A program made the translations under genes and the position numbers. A stretch of DNA of 64,000 nucleotides from an uncultured Pseudomonadales bacterium (GTDB taxonomy: Bacteria; Pseudomonadota; Gammaproteobacteria; Pseudomonadales; Balneatricaceae), in contig CALKFY010000027.1 of assembly GCA_938084925.1 (NCBI GenBank), forward strand, positions 54,661-118,660, in the 5' to 3' direction. A model generated the notes under the pieces. It worked only from the letters and a program-made list of their open reading frames with translations. It had not been told where the DNA came from and made no database searches. Positions 57,871 through 64,000 of this stretch are shown here, piece after piece. How positions within the stretch are numbered: the first letter of the stretch is position 1; every line of letters begins with the position of its first letter.

Positions 57871-58938
57871 TTTGCCGATTAATATCGTGTCATTTTCTAC
57901 GCGAAGATCGCCATCATCTACCAACTTACCAAGCCATCGCCCGAAGTGCTTTATGGATAAGCCTTGTTTCCTTAAGTCGTCAATAATTATGGTCTTTGTT
58001 GTTGGGCTTCCAGTATTGGTGCGGTGTAGTACAGCCTGTACAAGTGCTTGATGGTTGTTGGTTATTCGACTGCCTTTAGGTAATGTTAGATCGCTGTCAC
58101 TGGGTGGCCTGCCTATTGGAATAACACACAACGAATCGATACTGTCGCCATCTGAATCAGTGCGTATGTGTACGCTTGTGAGATCATAAGCTTTAGGTTC
58201 TGGCTGTTCAGCATCTTTCATTTTTGAACATGTTAATATCAAAGCTTGTTGATCTTCGCCGTCACGTTTAACTCTATATTCTACATCTAGGGCAGCTGGT
58301 AGTGAGCTTGAGCCACGACCTCCGTTTTCGATGTTTTTGCCCGAATGGTGGACGACCAATACAGTAGCTCCTGTAAGTTGCTTAATAGTGTCGCATCCTT
58401 TAATAAATGCCCCCATGTCTTGCGAGGAGTTTTCATCCTTACCTCCGTAACAACGAGCTAATGTGTCGAAGATTATGAGCTTAACCGCATGGCCAGTTTT
58501 GGCTTCAATTTCGTGACAATACATCAGCATTGATTTAATTTGATCGTTATCCGCAGGAAATACCGGCATAGGTAGTCGAGCTAAGTTATCAATACTAGTG
58601 CCTTGGTGTTGTAGCTCCCAAGCTCTTACTCTCTGGGTAACGCCAAAGCCTCCCTCGCCAGCGATATATAGCACAGAGCCTTGGTTAACTTTATGTCCAT
58701 CCCAATCCTTGCCGGCGGCGATATGACAGGCCCAATCTAGTGCTAGGAAGCTTTTAAAGCTGCCACTTGGGCCGTAGATGCTAGCAAATGAGCACTCAGG
58801 AATTAGCCCTTTGATTACGAAAGATTGTTCTTTATTGTAGCCGGTGGAGCCATACTCCAGCTCTACTTTAGGTGGTTTGATTGGCAGTGCGTCCACCTCG
58901 GCTAATGTAGTGTTGATTAGTGTCGCCGGGCTATTCAT
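57868..58938 (-). CDS. RepA-like replicative helicase/ATPase (AAA_25 type)
   Basis: 356 aa from ATG 58938 (AAGGAG 6 nt upstream), overlapping the primase-fragment stop by 8 bp. Walker A SIYGPSGSFKSFLALDWA near residue 55, Walker B LIIFDTLARCYGGKDEN near 145, sensor-like VLVVHHSGK, and RGSSSLPAALDVEYRV. These are hallmarks of hexameric RepA/RSF1010-like helicases of plasmids and satellites. The C-terminal ~80 residues look like a winged helix. Likely loads or drives element replication. Confidence 0.85.
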   Translation of the reverse strand: MNSPATLINTTLAEVDALPIKPPKVELEYGSTGYNKEQSFVIKGLIPECSFASIYGPSGSFKSFLALDWACHIAAGKDWDGHKVNQGSVLYIAGEGGFGVTQRVRAWELQHQGTSIDNLARLPMPVFPADNDQIKSMLMYCHEIEAKTGHAVKLIIFDTLARCYGGKDENSSQDMGAFIKGCDTIKQLTGATVLVVHHSGKNIENGGRGSSSLPAALDVEYRVKRDGEDQQALILTCSKMKDAEQPEPKAYDLTSVHIRTDSDGDSIDSLCVIPIGRPPSDSDLTLPKGSRITNNHQALVQAVLHRTNTGSPTTKTIIIDDLRKQGLSIKHFGRWLGKLVDDGDLRVENDTILIGK

Positions 58939-59332
58939 GTAACGCTCCTTTAATTTTATCGATTCGTTGTTGGCCAAGTAGTCGCCGCTCTTTTTCATAG
59001 ACCGTCAATGGTCGCTCAGTCATTTCTACTGAGTTAATGATGGCGACTTGAAGGCGCTCATGTCTTAGCGCATCTTCAAAGCGTTGTAACTTTCTTTTGG
59101 TTAGCTCGCAACTGGTTAACTTGTTGTAGAAGAGGTCGGCTAGGTTTAGTCCCATCGCGCTTGTCACATCGGTGGTTTCACAGCCAGCAAAGCAGTGGAC
59201 TAAAACTCTGTCAACGGCTTCACTGATCGCTAAGCTAGGGGACTTATCAAGATGGGAGGGGCAGCATGCTATCCATTTTCCATTGCCGCCTGTGACTTGT
59301 TCTAAGCGGTCTAATATGTCTTGGGCGTTCAT
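58931..59332 (-). CDS. CHC2 zinc-finger primase-type protein
   Basis: 133 aa. The DnaG-like CHC2 zinc motif is visible: WIACCPSHLDKSPSLAI ... VLVHCFAGC (ligands Cys, His, Cys, Cys), then a helical tail. No Toprim domain follows, so it is either a primase fragment working with other proteins or a DNA-binding helper. Start ATG overlaps the previous stop (ATGA), with GGAGG upstream; its stop overlaps the RepA-like start. Confidence 0.8.
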   Translation of the reverse strand: MNAQDILDRLEQVTGGNGKWIACCPSHLDKSPSLAISEAVDRVLVHCFAGCETTDVTSAMGLNLADLFYNKLTSCELTKRKLQRFEDALRHERLQVAIINSVEMTERPLTVYEKERRLLGQQRIDKIKGALHE

Positions 59333-59757
59333 AGATCCACCTCCGCTAGCTCACCAGCCGGTTCTTTATGCTCCGCTTCATAGAAATGCTGAGCGGCTAA
59401 TCGCTTTATATATGGTGTAGCGTTGCGCTTGGATCTTAGTTTGTCCACTAGTTCCATCGCCTTAATCCGGTTGTCACCAGTTATGAAATAATGAGCATAC
59501 GAGGCATTGGTTCTGGCTCCTGGTATTTTCTTGCGAACTCTGTCCACTACAATGCCATGGAGTTTTTGAATACTTGATACTTCGGAATGTAAGCAGGTTT
59601 CATTATAAGCCCTGCCAGCATCATGGGTGTTTGTTTCATGACGTGTGAGTAGTAATATTAAACATACTTCGAGTTTGGTTTGGTTCTGAATTGGAGTACA
59701 ATAATCGCTCTCTAAGTGATTAAGGCTGCTCTTTTGGGTGGCTTTCTTTTTGCTCAT
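59329..59757 (-). CDS. Putative winged-helix protein of the replication operon
   Basis: 142 aa, GGAGG 8 nt upstream. The central part (LEVCLILLLTRHETNTHDAG ... HSEVSSIQKLHGIVVDRVRK) reads like a helix-turn-helix/winged-helix domain: a helix, a short turn and a recognition helix before RKKIPG. The N-terminus is Lys/Ser-rich. Operon position with primase and helicase genes suggests an initiator or copy-number regulator, possibly the iteron-binding protein. Family not certain. Confidence 0.55.
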   Translation of the reverse strand: MSKKKATQKSSLNHLESDYCTPIQNQTKLEVCLILLLTRHETNTHDAGRAYNETCLHSEVSSIQKLHGIVVDRVRKKIPGARTNASYAHYFITGDNRIKAMELVDKLRSKRNATPYIKRLAAQHFYEAEHKEPAGELAEVDL

Positions 59758-59769
59758 CAGTTCGCCCTC

Positions 59770-59988
59770 CTATGCCGCAGTATTTGGCTGGTTGGCAAAC
59801 TGTTCTAGCCACTTATCAAGTACGGCGCGATCATATATGACTTTGCGGCCAACCTTTCTGTAAGCCGGCGCAGGTACTCCGCATAGAATGCCGCTGACTC
59901 TTGATAGGCGTACTGTGCTGGATGCTAGGCCTATATGACGTGCACTTTCGTGTGTGTCTAAATGGGGTTGTAGTTGAATGTTGTTCAT
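59770..59988 (-). CDS. AlpA/excisionase-like helix-turn-helix protein
   Basis: 72 aa. DTHESARHIGLASSTVRLSRVSG, then PAYRKVGRKVIYDRAVLDKWLEQ, is the MerR-like HTH pattern of AlpA/Xis proteins (A...LG.S..T...W / G.PAYRK.GR.V.Y...DLD.W). Small HTH proteins of this type control integrase expression or act in excision. First gene of the replication operon. Confidence 0.8.
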   Translation of the reverse strand: MNNIQLQPHLDTHESARHIGLASSTVRLSRVSGILCGVPAPAYRKVGRKVIYDRAVLDKWLEQFANQPNTAA

Positions 59989-60057
59989 AATTTGCTCTCA
60001 TAAATGGTTGTTTGTTCGAGAGCTAGGTTAATCAAATAGCCTTTAATAATATTCAGG

Positions 60058-60768
60058 CTATTTTTTTGCTTTTTCTTGCTTATTAATGGCCCGTATTTTT
60101 TTTCTGCAAAATTCGTTATTAACGTGAAATCCCATAAGAGTTAAGCAGGATTCAAAAAATCGCTCGGCAGGAGAGGCGTTATTAAATGTTCCTTTTGATG
60201 GGTTCTTACCGGTGGCTTCTTTATACGTGTTGGCGAGGAGTGGCAGTATCGCATCAATTCCGACTCTTTTATCTTCGCTACCCGTGGTCATGTAGAGTTC
60301 TGCTTTACTTTTATTGGAGCAATTTTTGGTTGTGTTTTCCAGCAGGCTTAGCAGTTCAATCAACTGGACTAGGTTTTTGTGGTCATTACAAAATTTACCA
60401 TCAGCTACCCAGTCGTTATAAACATCAGTGTCGACAGCAAGTAAATCACTTAGCAATTGGTTTAACCTTATATTCAATTCCTTGTGGGTATTGCGCTTTT
60501 GTTTGTAGGTTAGGCCCTCCTTTATATATTTATCCGATTCATTATATGGGAAAGAGCTTCGTTGTCGGATCTGTTTTGCGAGCATATGTATTTGATTCAA
60601 CGGGTGAAACAAATCATATTCTCTTGCTATGTGGTTTCTGCCTTTATTGGTATTAATGCGTACAATTTCGGCGTCATGCCGAGAGATAGAGCTCTCGGTG
60701 GCTACAGCTGAAATATGTGGTAATTCTGTAAAAAAGTAATGGTGTTTAGCTTGCGGGATTTTTGCCAT
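60058..60768 (-). CDS. Unknown protein of the integrative element
   Basis: 236 aa from ATG 60768 (AGAGG 9 nt upstream). Rich in charged and polar residues, mostly predicted helical; no transmembrane segment. Features visible: a His-rich start (QAKHHYFFTELPH), a middle with repeated Leu/Asn (LNIRLNQLLSDLLAVD), and a basic C-terminus (RKKIRAINKQEKAKK). I do not recognise a family. It lies between the integrase and AlpA-like genes, a place where satellites keep regulatory or accessory genes. Confidence 0.6.
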   Translation of the reverse strand: MAKIPQAKHHYFFTELPHISAVATESSISRHDAEIVRINTNKGRNHIAREYDLFHPLNQIHMLAKQIRQRSSFPYNESDKYIKEGLTYKQKRNTHKELNIRLNQLLSDLLAVDTDVYNDWVADGKFCNDHKNLVQLIELLSLLENTTKNCSNKSKAELYMTTGSEDKRVGIDAILPLLANTYKEATGKNPSKGTFNNASPAERFFESCLTLMGFHVNNEFCRKKIRAINKQEKAKK

Positions 60769-60861
60769 CTGTCGCACCTCTGCGACCTACGATAAGGACG
60801 CTTTGCCAAGGTGGGTAGGTTGTCCACCATTTCGGTAATGAGCCTAGGCGCAGCAATTTGT

Positions 60862-62184
60862 TTAGCCTGTTATTGATACTACCTTGGTTGGCTCTAACTC
60901 TGTTTCAATAACATTGTTCGCTAGCCAGCGTTCCCAGGTTTTCATAGCTTTGGTCTTTTCAGACCAATAATCGTATCTGTCGTAGTGCTTGCTACTCACA
61001 TCATGTGTAGCGTGATTTTGAATGCGGTCACGTATCTCCTTACTTATTCCCGCTTTACCCATTAAGGTTTTAACTGTGCGTCTGATGTCTCTTGGTGTGA
61101 ATGCTTCCATGGGCAGATGAGGGCGCATGTTAGCGACTTGATTTGATAGCACACTGACGCGCTTGTAAATATCACTCTTAGGGTTTGATACGCGTGAAGG
61201 AAACAGCAAGCCGCTAGAGCCTGCTTCCAGAATCCGGGATTCAATTTCGTGCCAAGCAAAGCGATTTAGCGGGATCAGATTAGGGTTGCTAGTTTTCGTC
61301 TTGAGCATGTATATCGCCTGCTCGTTAATGTCTACGTCCTCAGTGGTGATTCGCATTAATTCGGCAGGGTGGAAGCCAGTACAAACCATTACCTTTAGTA
61401 AACTGGCGTAAACAGGGTTCATGTATTTCGTACATGAATTCCATACAATGCGTAGGTCGTTGTCACTCAAGTGTCGTGACAATGCTCTTTCAAATTTTTT
61501 CAAACTTTTAATTTTGGCTACGGGATTAATTTTAATATCAAATGATAAATTGTCATCACGCTTTTTTGTTATGTCATGGTCGTATGTGAGACCTACGTTA
61601 AACGCTGCGTGCAGGTCGCCACGAGTTCTGTTCACTGTAGTGGTTATGCCCTGTTTATACATGGCATGTAATATATCGGTAATATCGTCTGCTGTGATGA
61701 GGTTGGCTTTGCGGGCTGCCAAGTGTGGGTAGGGCTTGGTTACGTAGCGCTCAAGGTTCTTATAAACTCCCTCAGTTGACGACCTGTCTTCTGACTTCAT
61801 CTTGTCGCGGTAGACTTCAAAAAGCTGTTGTAAGGTGCCTAGGTTATTTAGTCGAGTGCGTTCGCGTTTGGCAGCTAGTTCCAGCTCTACACGCTCGCGC
61901 TCTTCCTCTGCGAGAATGAACTTTAAGTCTAGACAGTTTGCTGATTTCTTTGACAGTTTATCGGCCTCTATCCGAGCGTTTGCCAAAGTTATCGTAGGGT
62001 AAACCCCTATCTTAATGTTGGTCTCTCTACGATCTGGGTTTATTTTTCGGAAATAAAATTCTTTAACTCCACCAGACTTGCGAAGCTTATGCCAAATGAC
62101 GAGAGAGCCTCCATCATCAAGTCGCTCACTTTTTCGCTTTCCAGGTTTAAGCCCTAGTATGCTGCTGTCGTAAATCCTGCCCAT
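60862..62184 (-). CDS. int: Tyrosine-type integrase (P4-like, DUF4102 N-terminus)
   Basis: 440 aa. N-terminal arm-binding DUF4102-like domain (LDDGGSLVIWHKLRKSG ... KIGVYPTITLANARIEADKL), SAM-like core from ~120, catalytic domain from ~230. The first catalytic box reads CTGFHPAELMRI, with His where the conserved Arg is expected; the second TPRDIRRTVKTLMGKAG, with Arg in the usual His position; then NHATHDVSSKHYDRYDY with the nucleophilic Tyr. The second change occurs in relatives of this subfamily. Next to attR, and responsible for insertion into tRNA-Arg. Confidence 0.9.
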   Translation of the reverse strand: MGRIYDSSILGLKPGKRKSERLDDGGSLVIWHKLRKSGGVKEFYFRKINPDRRETNIKIGVYPTITLANARIEADKLSKKSANCLDLKFILAEEERERVELELAAKRERTRLNNLGTLQQLFEVYRDKMKSEDRSSTEGVYKNLERYVTKPYPHLAARKANLITADDITDILHAMYKQGITTTVNRTRGDLHAAFNVGLTYDHDITKKRDDNLSFDIKINPVAKIKSLKKFERALSRHLSDNDLRIVWNSCTKYMNPVYASLLKVMVCTGFHPAELMRITTEDVDINEQAIYMLKTKTSNPNLIPLNRFAWHEIESRILEAGSSGLLFPSRVSNPKSDIYKRVSVLSNQVANMRPHLPMEAFTPRDIRRTVKTLMGKAGISKEIRDRIQNHATHDVSSKHYDRYDYWSEKTKAMKTWERWLANNVIETELEPTKVVSITG

Positions 62185-62352
62185 AATGATGACCCTAGAA
62201 GATAGCTCAATTTGGTTCCATAAGTGGTTCCATCTGTAAGAATACAGTCAAGTACAACTATTAGCAATGAGTTACAAATAAGGTTTAAATATCAGTATGT
62301 TATGATTTAGATGGCTTCAAGGAAATACCATGATAACCAATAAAACAATAGA
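62185..62352. other. Integrase upstream region with right arm-type sites
   Basis: Non-coding. Contains GGTTCCA-TAAGT-GGTTCCA at 62214-62232, matching the pair at 55838-55856 in sequence and spacing. The integrase promoter must lie here, so arm binding may autoregulate it. Confidence 0.6.
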
Positions 62353-62397
62353 TTCCGATCCTGTTGGTCGGGGGTTCGACTCCCTCCAGGCGCGCCA
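62353..62397 (+). repeat. attR: copy of the tRNA-Arg 3' end
   Basis: 45 bp identical to 55735-55779, preceded by unrelated sequence so no tRNA is formed. Marks the right boundary of the element. Confidence 0.93.
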
Positions 62398-62523
62398 CAA
62401 ATTCCTTTAATATCAATATGCTAGCGTGTTGGTGTTATTTCTCTCTTGTTAAAAATGCTATAATAGTACCTTTATTGGTACCTTCCTGAGAAAGATATAA
62501 TCTTTAAAATATGGGGCATTTTT

Positions 62524-62838
62524 ATGGCAATGACAGCGTTTCAATACCGATTTGTAGAAGAGCTAATTAAGGAGCCAACTGGCAATGCATCTGCTGCGTA
62601 TAGGAATGCTGGCGGCTTTTCAAAGTATGCCAAGCAAAGTGCAAATAAATTGCTGAAACACCCTAAAATAGCTGAAGGAATAGCAAGACAGCAAGAATTG
62701 TTAGCGCAAAATGTGATTTATGGTTTGGTTGAGGCCCACGAGGACATTAAGCGTGGTATGAACTCTGCGGAAAATTCGGAGGATTGGCTAAAGGGTGTTG
62801 AAATGCTGATTCGACTGCATGGCTTAAACAAGAGCTAG
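62524..62838 (+). CDS. Phage terminase small subunit-like protein
   Basis: 104 aa. FVEELIKEPTGNASAAYRNAGGFSKYAKQSANKLLKHPKI matches the DNA-binding region of small terminases (..F..EYL.DGNAT.AAI.AGYS...A...AS.LL.NPKV). It lacks the usual C-terminal oligomerisation part, so may be short or partial. It lies outside attR, 126 bp to its right, with no large terminase or capsid genes in view. Possibly the start of a second island or a prophage remnant. Confidence 0.7.
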   Translation: MAMTAFQYRFVEELIKEPTGNASAAYRNAGGFSKYAKQSANKLLKHPKIAEGIARQQELLAQNVIYGLVEAHEDIKRGMNSAENSEDWLKGVEMLIRLHGLNKS

Positions 62839-63051
62839 CGCATAAGGCAACGCCTTTCTATGGCTGGGTTACGTCCCGGCCAGAGGAAGGTGTAAAACTA
62901 CCCTTTATTTAACCGAATACATAGACTGCTACGAAGTGTTTGACGCGACGCTGGGACGCGCAGCCGAAGGCGGCCTAGACGCAGGAACAGAGCTATGCGC
63001 AGACGCTGAAATATAGATTCTGGCAACTAATGGGCTTCGTCTAAGCTATGA
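62839..63051. other. Intergenic region without a supported gene
   Basis: A GC-rich patch (62940-63005) contains a plus-strand open stretch ending ELCADAEI-stop near 63016, but there is no start site with a ribosome signal. It could be the tail of a decayed gene. Nothing else recognised. Confidence 0.3.
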
Positions 63052-63405
63052 TTAATTAGTTGATTTGTTATCTATCCCTAAGCCTGATTGAACTCTCCGC
63101 TGTGCATTCATTATATCTGCGTCGTTGATATTCCCTTTCCCGTCACACCAGAAGCATATTCCTAATAACTTACCCGTAAGCTGGGAATGAATGCCCCCTT
63201 TACTTTTACACTTAGGGCAGGAACCTGGGCGAGTCGGAAATTGCACAGTAAGGTAGTACGATTGGCCTATGTGTCCTTTTGCTTTGTTTTGTGGAGGCTC
63301 GGGCATCGGAGGCCAAACGCCGTTGATGCATACGACAAGGTTTGATTTAACGCTCTGTCGGAATCTGTAACGAGGCTTGGTGTTGGCATTGTTTGGTTTT
63401 TGCAT
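63052..63405 (-). CDS. Zinc-ribbon-like small protein
   Basis: 117 aa from ATG 63405 (GGAG 8 nt upstream); upstream in-frame codons to 63453 are less likely. The C-terminal half has two Cys pairs with Gly, CPKCKSKGGIH and GICFWCDGKGNI, reminiscent of a DnaJ-type or phage zinc ribbon. The N-terminus is basic. Function unknown; it sits among phage and IS remnants. Confidence 0.6.
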   Translation of the reverse strand: MQKPNNANTKPRYRFRQSVKSNLVVCINGVWPPMPEPPQNKAKGHIGQSYYLTVQFPTRPGSCPKCKSKGGIHSQLTGKLLGICFWCDGKGNINDADIMNAQRRVQSGLGIDNKSTN

Positions 63406-63579
63406 ACAAAATACTCCGTACTTATGTTGATAAACAAGGTTCCAAAGAACCAAAATAGGATCGAAAACTTGGATCGCTGGAATCCGGGGCGCCCGCCTTT
63501 TATGGCTAGGGAACCTATCTAGAGGGGGAAGAGATAATCAAAAATTTATTAAAAATTTTTAGTAAGAGGAATGTTTGCG

Positions 63580-63852
63580 ATGGGGCCTAAAACAGAACAA
63601 GTAGTGTTAGAAGTGTTATCAAGTAAGGTCGATGTCAATTCGGGAATTAGCTTTGAATTCGAAGCCTTGAAACATCGAAACCGCAATACGCCACTGTTTG
63701 ATCATTACACATGCATAGAGCTAGAAGCGAGATACCTCTGCCCTGTTGAAAAGGGGAAAAAGGAAGCCTTAGCTTATATATTTATAAGTGATCTTCAGCT
63801 TAAGCACATGGCTAATGTTGAAACCTTTGCTGATTGTGTGAATCGCCACTAG
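63580..63852 (+). CDS. Unknown protein, probably truncated by an IS element
   Basis: 90 aa from ATG 63580 (AGAGG about 9 nt upstream). Begins MGPKTEQVVLEVLSSKV; no family recognised. The stop TAG (63850-63852) coincides with the start of the sequence TAGTTTCCTAGACACC, which looks like the left end of the IS that follows, so the native C-terminus may have been cut off. Confidence 0.5.
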   Translation: MGPKTEQVVLEVLSSKVDVNSGISFEFEALKHRNRNTPLFDHYTCIELEARYLCPVEKGKKEALAYIFISDLQLKHMANVETFADCVNRH

Positions 63853-64000
63853 TTTCCTAGACACCTTTTAGTTAGATAAACTAACGAAAACAGAGGTGTG
63901 TATGAAGGGTAAAAGATATCCAGAAGAATTCAAAATTGAAGCGGTCAAACAAGTTGCTGTTGGCGGACATGGTGTTGCCGATGTTGCCAAACGACTAGGC
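63850..64000 (+). mobile_element. IS3-family insertion sequence, left end (runs off the window)
   Basis: A short non-coding lead (TAGTTTCCTAGACACC...) is followed by an ORF starting at 63902. The right inverted repeat and target duplication are outside the window, so the exact left boundary is uncertain. Confidence 0.7.
63902..64000 (+). CDS. IS3-family transposase OrfA, N-terminal part
   Basis: The product begins MKGKRYPEEFKIEAVKQVAV and continues GGHGVADVAKRLG, the HTH start of IS3-family OrfA proteins. GAGGTG lies 4 nt upstream of ATG. Cut by the window end. Confidence 0.85.
   Translation, partial: MKGKRYPEEFKIEAVKQVAVGGHGVADVAKRLG

Larger units (their letters stand above)
55735..62397. 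mobile_element. tRNA-Arg-integrated satellite/plasmid-like element (~6.6 kb)
   Basis: Bounded by 45-bp perfect direct repeats. Contents: FGase-like gene, two small membrane proteins, iteron-like cluster, RepA-like ATPase, CHC2 primase fragment, winged-helix-like protein, AlpA-like HTH, unknown 236-aa protein and tyrosine integrase beside attR. Seven of the nine genes to the right of attL run right-to-left. There is no structural phage or conjugation gene. Confidence 0.88.

Overview
This window is chromosomal DNA of moderate GC from a gammaproteobacterium, probably a marine Oceanospirillales/Pseudomonas-like lineage. I infer this from family-level resemblance and gene order: kinase-nirBD-nasA as in Pseudomonas, yrfG-hslR-hslO-pckA as in enterics, nrdR-ribD-ribBA-ribH-nusB-thiL-pgpA, and a Pseudomonas-type glucose ABC transporter next to its two-component system. 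Species cannot be named from the sequence alone.

Layout. 1-7166: nitrate/nitrite assimilation (phosphatase-kinase fusion, nirB, nirD, nasA), with a clear NtrC site and sigma-54 promoter in front of nirB. 7272-19856: mostly housekeeping genes (radA with a new 48-codon follower, hemB, ABC-F ATPase, FKBP isomerase, PuuD-like membrane protein, trxB, yrfG, hslR, AEC transporter, hslO, pckA). 19907-25300: a scarred accessory region with an IS1182-type relic, three relics of one REP-associated (RAYT) transposase, an orphan Rhs C-terminal toxin-like tip with a small membrane immunity candidate, and a PIN/Phd-type toxin-antitoxin pair. 25535-40711: prepilin peptidase, SIMPL protein, nitronate monooxygenase, MOSC protein, AlkD-like protein, tex, gshA, DMT exporter, the riboflavin/nusB cluster, dsbB and a PII gene with tandem NtrC sites and a sigma-54 promoter. 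40931-47332: sugar ABC transporter (gtsABCD-like) with its response regulator and sensor kinase. 47457-55403: comM/yifB, ppsA, FocA-family channel, rep helicase, MazG-like protein, cytochrome c5.

55703-62397 is a compact integrative element of about 6.6 kb in the 3' half of a tRNA-Arg(CCG) gene. It is bounded by a 45-bp perfect direct repeat and carries a tyrosine integrase, paired 12-bp-spaced arm-type repeats at both ends, an AlpA-like HTH protein, a winged-helix-like protein, a CHC2-zinc-finger primase fragment, a RepA-like helicase ATPase, and a cluster of about ten iteron-like repeats (a probable replication origin). Its cargo is an N-formylglutamate amidohydrolase-family gene and two unknown small membrane proteins. 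No capsid, portal or conjugation gene is present, so it looks like a self-replicating satellite or plasmid-like island. Beyond attR lie a phage terminase-small-subunit-like gene, a zinc-ribbon protein, and an ORF that appears to be cut by an IS3-family element running off the window, suggesting a second, tandem island at the same locus.

The nitrogen theme is coherent: both the nitrite/nitrate reductase operon and the PII gene carry near-consensus NtrC/sigma-54 control elements. A dispersed palindromic REP family, built on an 18-bp GTCGG...CCGAC palindrome, sits at four gene ends, and its leading GTAGG supplies the TAG stop codon of both gshA and ribD.
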